Below, piece after piece: positions 11,501 through 20,554 of a stretch of DNA of 64,000 nt; position 1 is the stretch's first letter; the number at the start of each line of letters is the position of its first letter. The translations under genes were made by a program, and so were the position numbers. The stretch comes from Stomorhina lunata (lineage: Eukaryota; Arthropoda; Insecta; Diptera; Rhiniidae), in NCBI GenBank assembly GCA_933228675.1, contig OW121742.1, positions 41,125,976-41,189,975 on the forward strand. The letters run 5' to 3'. The notes below the pieces were generated by a model. The model did no database searches and was not told the DNA's origin. It saw nothing but the letters and a program-made list of their open reading frames with translations.

Positions 11501-13771
11501 CGGCTTAATGACTGGATGATGCGGAAGATAACAAGAAGCTGAAGATTGAGTACTAGTAGAAGAAACAGGTTTCATATGGTTCAAAGTCAAATAATCCTCA
11601 AGAACGCTACAATACATCTTCTTAATTTCAGGCTTCCTAAGTAAATAGGATTCAATTCGGGAAAATTGTGCTAACACATTAAATCTAGAGGAGCCTAAGT
11701 TAATACTTTCAGGAAATTCGGCCTTAAAGGGTAGCGTCACTACAAAACGACCTTCCGCGTCACGTCGGGTCGTATTCCGATAATTTTCCTCGCAGATTTT
11801 ATCAAAAGGTGTGAGTATTTTTTTCTTAGGAATCTCCTCCAGCTCCCAGAACCTAAGAATATTCCTATTAAGATTGTCTTCAATGGAACACTCAATTCGT
11901 GTCGAGTAAACTTGAACCGGCGGTTCTTGAATGGGGCCAGTTATAATCCATCCAAAGACGGTATTCTGGGCCACCAAAGTTCCGAAGACATCGCGATGAA
12001 TTTCACCTAAAATTATTTTGGGGTACAAATCCGCACCTAATAGCAAATCGACAGGCCTACAATTATAGAAATGAGGATCTGCTAACTTAAGATTAGAAAA
12101 ACTAAAGCGAACTTCAGGGCCAATCACGGACGAAGGTAGATCCCCTGAGATATTAGGAAGAACATAAGCTAAAGTTTCCAAAATAGTAGAACTATCTAAA
12201 GGAGAACTTATTCTTAAAGGGCAAAGTTTTTTAGAATTTGCAGAGACTGTTTGATTAATGCCTGAAATTCTAACATTCGTCGAATGAGTACGAAGTTTCA
12301 GGCGATTCTGAAAATGTTCAGAAACAAACGAAGACTCTGCAGCAGGATCAATAAGCGCACGTGCGGGGTACGTCATACCCTGGTGAACGATATTCACCAT
12401 AGCTGTTCCCAGAAGTACTTTGCTATTTTGAGCTACATGAAAGGCTTGGTGATTTCTAGTGGCACCAGAAACAAAGCCTCTCGACGTAGAAGGTTGTGAT
12501 GATGCATCATTAGTAGAAGACGGCTGGGAAGAATTAATTGGATTCGGGGGAGCAGAATTTGTCGCGTTGTTTCCCGATACTTCCGAAGCCGATGCATCCC
12601 GATGAAGCATAGTATGATGCCTCTTTTTACATACAGAACAGCTAAACGTACTATTACAATTTTTAACTTCATGATCTTTAGACAAACAATTAACACAGCA
12701 ATGTAGTCGTTTAACAACAGAAAATCGGTCAGATATGGAAAGATTTTTAAAACGTTTACAAAGTCTCAAGAAATGACCCTGCCCGTGACAAAAAGTGCAA
12801 GTTTTCGTTGTCAACGAAGAATTTACAACATGAGCCTTGACCTTGGATTCAGAGATTTTTTTGCTGTTAGAAGAAAGGTCACTAACACACTCTAAAGTTT
12901 GAATTCTTTCCGTCAGAAAGGCATCAAAATCTCTCCAAACCGATAAAACCGATTTTTGCTTAACGCTCTGTTCCCACAAACTAATCGTCACCGTCGGTAA
13001 ACGTTGTAAACAAAGGAAAATGAGAATTGGGTCCCAATTCTCAGTGGCAACATCATAAATTGCCAATGTCGAAAGACAGCTATTAACACCTCGCTGTAAA
13101 TTTTTAAGACCCGAAGACGTCTCTTTATCTACCGTCGGTAAATTAAAAAGTAATTTAAGTTGGTTGTTAACCAACATGCGCGGATTTTCATACGCAGCCT
13201 TTAAACTATTCCACGCCAATTCAAAACCTAAATCCGAAAGCGGATATTTGGAAACTATTTCCTTGGCTTCACCACTTGTCTTCCGTAGAAGGTGACATAA
13301 TCGCTCAATATTGCTTAGTCGCGAACTATTAATATAAAGAGCGGTAAAAAGTTCACGAAAGGTAGGCCAAGTCAAATAATTGCCCTCGAACGTGTCGACG
13401 TCACAAGGAGGCAACGTTAAATTGTGACCTGAATTCTCAACCGGTGAATCGATGATTTTGCTTTTCACCGTCAATTTTTCTAATTTTTGTTGAATTATGC
13501 CAATACAATTCACAAAAGCATTGTACGACGCATAATATTTAGACGAAGCGACATCAACATCACCCGGTTTTACTTTGTCCGAAGTATTGAGAAAAACTAA
13601 ACAATTTTCGTAAGTCACCTTCACTTTGTCCCATAAAAGTCTTAATTCATCACCGTGAACTCCCAAGGTATACACCGTATGAACTTCCTCATTGATGCGA
13701 CTAAAATTAGCATCAAACGCGTAAACGGCATCCGAAGCGCGAATAAATTTATCAAGTGCTGTCTCAGGCAT
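8546..13771 (-). CDS. BEL/Pao Gag-Pol polyprotein
   Basis: One uninterrupted frame of 1741 residues. I start it at the first ATG, 13771-13769; the open frame extends 41 codons further up but only from a TTG. In numbering from that Met: Gag region ~1-300; zinc knuckles from C325 (CTFCHGQGH) through CVNC (359) to CKKRHHTMLH (~390); A17-type aspartic protease with D475 in ALIDPAAES, ending near GWIITG (~612); reverse transcriptase with D811 (NCDITQMYRQ) and YVDD at 887-890; RNase H with D1065, E1108 and D1138; integrase zinc finger (H1374, H1379, C1409, C1412); integrase core D1444, D1510 and E1563; and a C-terminal chromatin/DNA-binding-like region ~1640-1741. Protease before RT and integrase last is the BEL/Pao arrangement. 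No stop or frameshift interrupts it. It would act in cytoplasmic particles (reverse transcription) and in the nucleus (integration). Confidence 0.96.
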   Translation of the reverse strand: MPETALDKFIRASDAVYAFDANFSRINEEVHTVYTLGVHGDELRLLWDKVKVTYENCLVFLNTSDKVKPGDVDVASSKYYASYNAFVNCIGIIQQKLEKLTVKSKIIDSPVENSGHNLTLPPCDVDTFEGNYLTWPTFRELFTALYINSSRLSNIERLCHLLRKTSGEAKEIVSKYPLSDLGFELAWNSLKAAYENPRMLVNNQLKLLFNLPTVDKETSSGLKNLQRGVNSCLSTLAIYDVATENWDPILIFLCLQRLPTVTISLWEQSVKQKSVLSVWRDFDAFLTERIQTLECVSDLSSNSKKISESKVKAHVVNSSLTTKTCTFCHGQGHFLRLCKRFKNLSISDRFSVVKRLHCCVNCLSKDHEVKNCNSTFSCSVCKKRHHTMLHRDASASEVSGNNATNSAPPNPINSSQPSSTNDASSQPSTSRGFVSGATRNHQAFHVAQNSKVLLGTAMVNIVHQGMTYPARALIDPAAESSFVSEHFQNRLKLRTHSTNVRISGINQTVSANSKKLCPLRISSPLDSSTILETLAYVLPNISGDLPSSVIGPEVRFSFSNLKLADPHFYNCRPVDLLLGADLYPKIILGEIHRDVFGTLVAQNTVFGWIITGPIQEPPVQVYSTRIECSIEDNLNRNILRFWELEEIPKKKILTPFDKICEENYRNTTRRDAEGRFVVTLPFKAEFPESINLGSSRFNVLAQFSRIESYLLRKPEIKKMYCSVLEDYLTLNHMKPVSSTSTQSSASCYLPHHPVIKPESKTTKLRVVFNASNKTSNGTSLNDCLYVGPTLQADLVLLILRWRLFRYVFNCDITQMYRQIRLDPSHTPYQRIFFRSSPTESLKEYELQTVTFGVNCAPYLAIRTLLQLAEDSESQYPRAAHILRHCMYVDDVLTGAHDIPTAVLARDQLTTVLSSAKFELRKWTSNNLKILDGFPPEFLVDSKLLSFVESSSSKTLGIQWNAQLDSFFFRVEPIRDQPKHTKREVLSTIAKLFDPVGWLGPVIVTAKIIMQRVWLDHIDWDDFLPDSTENSWKKFASSYIEVNKIQIPRWVNYSPGSSVELHVFSDASEKAYAGVIYIRIFELGKYYTHLLSCKTKVAPLKSVSLPRLELCGAVLASELLKTVVAEIHIRFEQIYCWTDSTIVLCWLKKPPTSWATFVANRVCRIQENVGKHNWYHVKSEDNPADLGSRGVTPTELSDSSLWWHGPTWLQQPKSSWNIKDLSPLETDIEKKTVKSHFTFFPKYEDILVRFSSLDRALRVIAYMFRFLYHTNAIHRGKLSFENTVISSDEIKKVKLRLAILAQKVHYAEEYQALLLGQTISTKSSLRTLNPFLDNEKIMRVNGRLAKSPTLSYSEKFPIILPYSCRFSLLLVEFTHVITIHGGNQLMLRILRNEYWVPKLKNLVRAVNNRCKRCILDRKRSCAQIMAALPPERTTLHRPFTTTGVDFAGPFDMRNFTARSCLITKAYVCIFVCFSTKAVHLEATSDLSTDAFLAAFHRFIARRGCRSTIFSDNGTNFVGASREIEREFKTFLKECQARMCSSLNVQGLSWRFIPAGAPHMGGLWEAAVKSFKLHFRRESQSVKYTFEELSTILARIEACLNSRPLCPMSDNPNEPVALTPGHFLIGSPILAPPEPSIYDSPIGMVNRYRKVKAFTHEFCRRWKEEYLTNLHKRYKWKFPQRDITVDDLVVIRSEQFMPTSWKLGRVLKTYPGTDGHVRVADILTGNGVVKRPITKLVPLTNNS

Positions 13772-14615
13772 TCTTCTTATTTTATCGTAAATATATATAT
13801 TTAATTTAAAAAAATTAATTATAAACACCACTAATTTATTTATATAAAAAAGTTTAAAAAACCGAAATATTTCCGATTTGTGTTTAAGAATCAAAATATA
13901 ATAGCTTGAAAGCAGATTAAAATAAATTTATAAAATTTTATTTTAATTAAATCAAGCAAACACAGTGATAGTCAAACAGACCGACCGTAGGGTGTCAATT
14001 TACAAACGCGAAGAAGCAGAATAAAAATGCAAAAAAAGTCTTGTTTAGTAAAAACAAGATCAAAGCAAAATAAAAACACACAACCACTTAATAAATTTAT
14101 GTCACACACGCGGTAATAAATAATAATGGCAAAAAATATTTTTATTTTATAAATAAATTACAAAATTAACGAAAATTAATTTATTAATTAAAATTTGCAC
14201 TAAAAAAAAATTTATTTTTAATTTTCAATTCCGTCCGTCCATGTAAATAAAACGCACGGTAAATATTTTTTGCACTTAACAATCGAACAAAAAGGGAGCA
14301 AAACCGAAATGTCAAAGAAGTACTGTAGAAAAATATCACAAAGTTGGTAAAGCGATCAATATGTCATATATATATACGTATGTATATGTTTATTTTAATT
14401 TCTTTTATTAACAAATTCTTTTTATTTATACAAATAATTTCACAGCACTTTTGAAATTTATTTAACCAACCTGTTATCCAAAGAAAAATTCTTGACGATA
14501 AAGATGATTGGTTTCCAGGAAAGGAGCTGATGAAGATGATCTTTAAAATTGAAGAAAAAATAAAGATGAATAAAAACTTCAATACAAACTCCAATTATCC
14601 GGTTCGAAGGACCAA
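13772..14615 (-). other. Untranslated leader of the BEL/Pao element
   Basis: 844 bp of AT-rich DNA between the 5' LTR and the Gag-Pol ATG. It should hold the packaging signal and, if the downstream ORF is spliced, its donor site. Short ORFs occur (for example minus-strand 14364-14594) but none resembles a protein. The primer-binding-site candidate lies at its upstream end. Confidence 0.6.
14597..14614 (-). other. Primer-binding-site candidate
   Basis: Read on the minus strand, one base inside the 5' LTR, the sequence is TGGTCCTTCGAACCGGAT. TGG is the complement of a tRNA's CCA end, and the position is right. The complement contains GGTTCGAA, a T-loop-like motif, but it lies too near the CCA for an ordinary tRNA 3' end. 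I therefore do not assign a tRNA. Confidence 0.6.
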
Positions 14616-14989
14616 TGTTTCGTGCGTGAATTATAAATATATAAAATAAAAAGACAAATTTAATTTCGATATAAAAAGAGATAAAAATCTCCAAGTTTTA
14701 TTTACCTTTAAAAATATTAATATAAAATAGAAATTTTATATAAAAAGGCAGGCTGCAGGTGGACGTCAATGGCGGTCTTCCAAAAGCGAATAGAAAGAGA
14801 AAATTCGCTACAAAGGCTAATAACAATATTAGCCCAAGGATACCGTTACTCGTTAGAATCTTTGCATAAACCCATCAAAACACCCAAAGGTGCAACAAAG
14901 GGGAATTAGGCTTAGATCCTAACAAGAACTTACACTCAGACAAAAAACATAGTGTTACAAATTAATTAAAAACATGTTTGACTTAAACA
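14616..14989 (-). repeat. 5' LTR of the BEL/Pao element
   Basis: 374 bp, the same length and, as far as I can read, the same sequence as 6697-7070. It is the 5' LTR of the minus-strand element, so transcription should start here and run left. It is followed by CCAAC (14990-14994), the second target-site copy. Confidence 0.93.
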
Positions 14990-15215
14990 CCAACTTTTGT
15001 ATAAAGAAAACTTTGGTGATCACAAACTTTTTTCTAAAGAAAACTCTTGTGATCACCCACTTTTCATAAGAGAAAATTTTAGTGATCACCAACGTTTGTT
15101 TTAAGAAAACTTTGGTGATCAACATTTTTTTTTTGTGGTCACCAACTTTTGGTTAAAGAAAACTTTGGTGATTACCAAAGTTTTCTTAATAGAAAAGTTG
15201 TTGATCACCAATGTC
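14990..15215 (-). repeat. Family B array, continuation after the BEL/Pao insertion
   Basis: About seven worn family B units. The first bases (CCAACTTTTGTATAAAG) continue the monomer cut at 6696, which proves one array was split. The last units turn back to the forward orientation near 15170-15210 (ACCAAAGTTTTC). Confidence 0.9.
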
Positions 15216-16735
15216 TATACATCTGTTTAATTATCGATCGATTTCTATAATGTAGTTCAGTATCAATCCCTATATTAAATTGACTATCGATCTTATCAGT
15301 CAATTTGACAATATCTTGCGCCATATTGTTACTAAACATAACTTTTGTCCATCTTTCGAAATTCTACAAATTTATTATCTGGTTCTCTAACATATTTTAT
15401 AAATTCTAACTAATCGAAATATTTCATTTTATGTTTTTTTGTTCTAAAATTTTCTTGAGACAAATTTATCAGTCCCTTTAGTCAACCAATTAATGAATAT
15501 TCTTGTATAAAAATAAAATGATTCATATCAAAATATTTCCTTGTACTTTAAAGTAAAACCTAAAAAAAAAAACTTTACAATAATTCCAAACTTATCTCAC
15601 ACCCAAGAGACGAGAAAAACAACAACAGAAACAATATCATTTAAAAGGGATAAACTCTGGAACAAGGTATTCTTTATTCTTATGGACATGAACATAACTT
15701 TAAAGGGGCACAGAAGAGGACGGACTGAGTGTGATTGTAATAAACATATTTATACGAAATTCTATTTAAACTAAATCAAAAGGAAGTTAAATGTAAGGAA
15801 ACAACTTGTATAAGTTTCAAAGTATTTAATAAAACGAGGATAAAATGAAAAGTGTTTAAAATCGGTAATGATATTGTTTCCATGATTACTAGAATGTTTA
15901 AAAGCCGCTGTTAACTGAAAGGGGTTTAATATATCTGCTAAAAGGTCGTCAATACATTTTTAAGAACTTATTCTGCCTTCCCTCGCATTTGATTTGTTTT
16001 GAGTCCAAAAACCGAAGGAAACAATTCAAAACATTCCAACAACCAACCGCAAACACTAAGTCAGTCAAAAAGTCACATTTAACTTTATGTGTCACAAGCA
16101 CAAACAGCAACAGCAACACAAAACGAACAATAACTAAAGCACCAGAAGCCAATGGCCAACAACAATAAAAAGAGAAAGAAAAAGACCTGTTAAAAAGTCC
16201 TAGTTAAGGTTACAACTTCAGGCAGGAAAGGAAGGTCGTAGTTATGCTCTTTTTTTTCGAGTGCAATTATAAAAACCGCCGACAAATGCCGATAAACCGA
16301 AGATGACAAACCAACGAAAATTCACCAACAACAACAAAAACATCAACTGCAGCAGCAACATCAACCATAAACATCCAAACTTAAGAGATGCAATGACAAA
16401 AATTGCAGAAATGATGCGAGGGAACGTGCGCCCGCCCCACTTTGATGTTTGCCGCCTTCTTATATGCAATCAAAGTGAAATAAAAAACCTAAAAGATCTG
16501 AACAAAATTGGGGAAAAAGTCAGTAAATGAAATAATAAAAATTATTTCAAAAGACCGACTTTGTTGTTGCAACAACAATAGTTCGATTAAGGTACAATAT
16601 TCACAAAAACAACAAAAAAAAAACAAAACTATTCAAAAATTTAAAAGTAGTAACAGGAGCATTAAGAAATAAAAACATTGCAAATAACAGCAACACTAAA
16701 TTCAGGCAATTATCAGGTTGGGTGGGGGAAAATGT
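15216..16735. other. AT-rich spacer with CAA-rich runs
   Basis: I see no gene. There are CAACAACAA/CAGCAACA-rich runs around 16080-16130, 16310-16370 and 16570-16690, common in fly noncoding DNA. The stretch 16451-16570 is repeated at 17745-17864 inside the next array. Confidence 0.55.
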
Positions 16736-18235
16736 TATTTTCTATAGAAAAGTTGGTGATCTTCAGAGTTTTCTTAGAAAAAGAATGGTGATCACCAAAG
16801 TTTTCTATAAAGAAAGTTGATGATCACCATAGTTTTCTATAGTTTTCTATAGATCGCCAAAGTTTTTTATGGAAATATTGGTGATCGCCAAAATTTTCTA
16901 TAGATAAGTTGGTGCTCGCCAAAGTTTTCTATAAAAATGTAAGTGGTCGCCAGAGTTTTCCATAGAAAAGTTGATCGCCAGACTTTTTTATAGGAAAGTT
17001 GGTGATCGCCAGAGTTTTCTATAGAAAAGTTAGTGATCGCCAGAGATTTCTATAGAAAAGTTGATGATCGCCAGACTTTTCTATAGAAAAATTGGTGATC
17101 GCCAGTTTTCTATAGAAAAGTTGGTGATCGCCAGAGTTTTCTATAGAAAAGTTGGTGATCGCCAGAGATTTCTATAGAAAAGTTGGTGATCGCCAGAGTT
17201 TTCTATAGAAAAGTTGGTGATCGCCAGAGTTTTCTATAGAAAAGTTGGTGATCGCCAGAGTTTTCTATAGAAAAGTTGGTGATCGCCAGAGTTTTCTATA
17301 GAAAAGTTGGTGATCGCCAGAGTTTTCTATAGAAAAGTTGGTGATCGCCAGAGTTTTCTATAGAAAAGTTGGTGATCGCCAGAGTTTTCTATAGAAAAGT
17401 TGGTGATCGCCAGAGTTTTCTATAGAAAAGTTGGTGATCGCCAGAGTTTTCTATAGAAAAGTTGGTGATCGCCAGAGTTTTCTATAGAAAAGTTGGTGAT
17501 CGCCAGAGTTTTCTATAGAAAAGTTGGTGATCGCCAGAGTTTTCTATAGAAAAGTTGGTGATCGCCAGAGTTTTCTATCGAAAAGTTAGTGATCGCCAGA
17601 GTTTTCTATAGAAAATTTGGTGATCGTCAGAGTTTTCTATAGAAAAGTTGGTGATCGCCAGAGTTTTCTATAGAAAAGTTGGTGGTCGCCAGAGTTTTCT
17701 AAAGAAAAGTTGGTAATCACTAGAGTTTTTTTAGTAAAGTTTTTGCCGCCTTCTTATATGCAATCAAAGTGAAATAAAAAACCTAAAAGATCTGAACAAA
17801 ATTGGGGAAAAAGTCAGTAAATGAAATAATAAAAATTATTTCAAAAGACCGACTTTGTTGTTGCTCGCCAGAGTTTTCTATAGAAAAGTTGGTGATCGCC
17901 AGAGTTTTCTATAGAAAAGTTGGTGATCGCCAGAGTTTTCTATCGAAAAGTTAGTGATCGCCAGAGTTTTCTATAGAAAATTTGGTGATCGCCAGAGTTT
18001 TCTATAGAAAAGTTGGTGATCGCCAGAGTTTTCTATAGAAAAGTTGGTGATCGCCAGAGTTTTCTATAGAAAAGTTGGTGATCGCCAGAGTTTTCTAAAG
18101 AAAAGTTGGTAATCACTAGAGTTTTTTTAGTAAAGTTTTTGATCGCCAGAATTTTCTATGGAAAAGTGGTGATCATCACATGTTTTATTAGAAAAAATGG
18201 TGATCGCCAGAGTTTTCTATGAAAAAAGTGGCTAT
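16736..18235 (+). repeat. Family B 31-bp array, GATCGCCAGAG subtype
   Basis: About 45 units reading GTTGGTGATCGCCAGAG then TTTTCTATAGAAAA. The first palindrome is degraded on one side (TGATCGCCAG instead of TGATCACCAA), while the second is kept. The unit is 31 bp, so no frame stays open. From ~16980 to 17700 the copies are nearly uniform, which suggests recent amplification. A 120-bp piece of flanking unique DNA interrupts it at 17745-17864. The tail unit ending in TTTTTTTAGTAAAG occurs both before that piece (17735) and again at 18131. Confidence 0.93.
17745..17864 (+). repeat. Copy of flanking unique DNA inside the family B array
   Basis: These 120 bp repeat 16451-16570, an offset of 1294 bp, with no difference that I can see (GCCGCCTTCTTATATGCA ... 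TTGTTGTTGC). Both edges of the copy join directly to family B units. It looks like part of a segmental duplication, not a transposon, as it has no terminal repeats. Confidence 0.9.
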
Positions 18236-19480
18236 AGCCTTAGTTTTCTATGGAAAAGTTCGCTTCTTAGGTTTCTGTAAAAAAGTTGCCGATCGCCTTA
18301 GTTTTCTATAGAAAAGTTGGCGATCGCCTCAGTTTTCTATAGAAAAGTTAGCTTTCGCCTTAGGTTTCTATAAAAAGGTTGACGATCGCCTTAGTTTTAT
18401 ATAGAAAAATTGACGACCGTCTATGTTTTCTATAGAAAAGTTGGCGATCGCCTCAGTTTTCTTTAGAAAAGTTGGCTTTCGCCTTAGGTTTCTATAGAAA
18501 AGTTGGCGATCGCCTTAGTTTTCTATAGAAAAGTTGGCGATCGCCTTAGTTTTCTGTAGAAAAGTTGGCGATCGCCAGATTTTTCTATAGAAAAGTTGCC
18601 TTTCGCCTCAAGGCTGGAGATCGTCTCAGTTTTCTATATAAAAGTTGGCGATCGCCTTAGTTTTCTAAACAAAATTTGGCGATCGCCTTAGTTTTCTATA
18701 GAAAAGTTCACGATCACCTTAGTTTTCTATAGAAAAGTTGGCTTTCGCCTTATGTTTCTATAGAAAAATTGGCTTTCGCCTTAGGTTTCTATAGAAAAGT
18801 TGGCGATTGGCTTAATTTTCTGTAGAAAAGTTGGCTTTCGCCTCAAGGTTGGCGATCGTCTTAGTTTTCTAGAGAAAAGTTGGCGATCGCCTAAGTTTTC
18901 TAATGAATAGTTGGTGATCAGCAAAGTTTTCTACTACTATTTTGTGATGGTCATTCTATAGAAAAGTTGGCGAGCGCTTAGTTTTCTATAGAAAAGTTGG
19001 CGATCGCCAGAGTTTTCTATAGAAAAGTTGGCTTTCGCCTCAAGGTTGGAGATCGTCGTAGTTTTCTATAGAAAAGTTGGCGATCGCCTTAGTTTTCTAA
19101 AAAAGATTTGGCGATCGCCTTAGTTTTCTATAGAAAAGTACACGATCACCTTAGTTTTCTATAGAAAAGTTGGCTTTCGCCTTATGTTTCTATAGAAAAA
19201 TTGGCTTTCGCCTTAGGTTTCTATAGAAAAGTTGGCGATCGCTTTTGTTTTCTATAGAAAAGTTGGCTTTCGCCTTAGGTTTCTATAGAAAAGTTGGCGA
19301 TCGCCTTAGTTTTCTATAGAAAAGTTGGCGATTGGCTTTATTTTCTGTAGAAAAGTTGGCTTTCGCCTCAAGGTTGGCGATCGTCTTAGTTTTCTAGAGA
19401 AAAGTTGGCGATCGCCTAAGTTTTCTAAAGAATAGTTGGTGATCAGCAAAGTTTTCTACTACTATTTTGTGATGGTCATT
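18236..19480 (+). repeat. Family B 31-bp array, GGCGATCGCC subtype with higher-order repeat
   Basis: Here the first palindrome has become GGCGATCGCC and a second monomer type reads GGCTTTCGCC. These two types alternate irregularly with TTAGTTTTCTATAGAAAAG. A composite block ending in GTTGGTGATCAGCAAAG and TTTTGTGATGGTCATT occurs at 18911 and again at 19436, a 525-bp offset, so a higher-order unit was duplicated. Confidence 0.92.
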
Positions 19481-20554
19481 TATGCCAATAAGAAATATCA
19501 TTTGTCCCCTCACTAATACATCTAACGTCAACAGTTTTCATCTAATACTAGAATGTTTGAGCATTAGTAGTTGGTAGCACTTAATGCCGAAATTTCAACA
19601 AAATAAACAAGAGTTAATGCTACCTTGACTAGGAGATGATGATGATGCAACTGACGATAACGTTGACAACAATGATGAAAACAAAACATACTTAAAAGGA
19701 CCACGCCAAAGCCCAAGTTACAGCAATAAAAGCACTAAACATTTCATCTTCTGTAATATGAAGTTTCTAAAGCAATTCAAGTGCGCTATGAGCTTTTACA
19801 AGTTCAGCTTAAAATAAAACTTTGTAACATTTGTAAGCTCCTACTAAGTAGCAAAATGTAATCAGAATTGTTGGTGTAATTTGGTATACGGTAACATGTT
19901 GTCTACTAGAAATGGCTAGAGATGTCTAGGCTGGATGAATGGTTGGCTATAAAGTCCAAAACAATTTCTGAGACGCCGCCACAAACCGACTGTCACTTTG
20001 ATTCTATTGATACTTACAAGACTATCACCAGCAACAACTAAAACAAAAGCAGCAACAGTAGCAACTAAATATTGCGGCTCCCGGTTTAAAATGCACAAAT
20101 AAAATGTTGACAATGTTTTGACAACTGAAAATCTATTCAAGGCGGTCGTTCAAAACAACCGTATGCTTTAAAATATTGTTCGACTGTTAGCAGATCTTAA
20201 GTCTCCAGCGGTAAGAGATGAAACATTCGTTTACGAAATTGTTTTAACTTTCAAAAACTAACAGAAATCGTTGGTGGTGACAGTGTCAATAATGTTGAAG
20301 TCATTTTCAAAATTAACAACATTAAAAGTGGAGATCTACTTAAGTATAGCAACAAAAGAGAGAATATGTCATATTGTCAAATCATTAGATGCAAAAGGGG
20401 ACATGATTAACGTGATGATATTAAAGAGTAGATATAGTTTAAGGGAATTCAAATCAAAGGGATTGAGCTTGTAAAATGAGTGGTGAAAGGTGAGTGACTT
20501 GCATTGTTGTAGTTCAACAATTTTTCTCAATCAAATAAAGTAAATATCTAGATA
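19481..20554. other. Spacer between family B arrays
   Basis: AT-rich, unique within the window. Two ORFs of 67 and 74 codons lack domains and typical codon pattern. I see no supported gene or RNA. Confidence 0.5.

Larger units (their letters stand above)
6697..14989 (-). mobile_element. BEL/Pao LTR retrotransposon, apparently full length
   Basis: A complete 8293-bp element lies on the minus strand. It has two 374-bp LTRs that appear identical by eye, a 5-bp target duplication, a primer-binding-site candidate, an intact Gag-Pol frame with the order gag, zinc knuckles, protease, reverse transcriptase, RNase H, integrase (the BEL/Pao order), and a second ORF between pol and the 3' LTR. Identical LTRs imply a recent insertion, since the two copies start identical and diverge with time. 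Insertion into a family B array means the array is older. Nothing in either ORF looks broken, so the copy could still be mobile; that is inference. Confidence 0.95.

Noticed and set aside
13772..13894. Upstream 41-codon extension of Gag-Pol
   Set aside because: It begins with TTG and is AT-rich leader sequence; the first ATG is at 13771.
16736..19480. CRISPR-like regularly spaced repeats
   Set aside because: There are no unique spacers; the units are contiguous tandem repeats in a eukaryotic genome.
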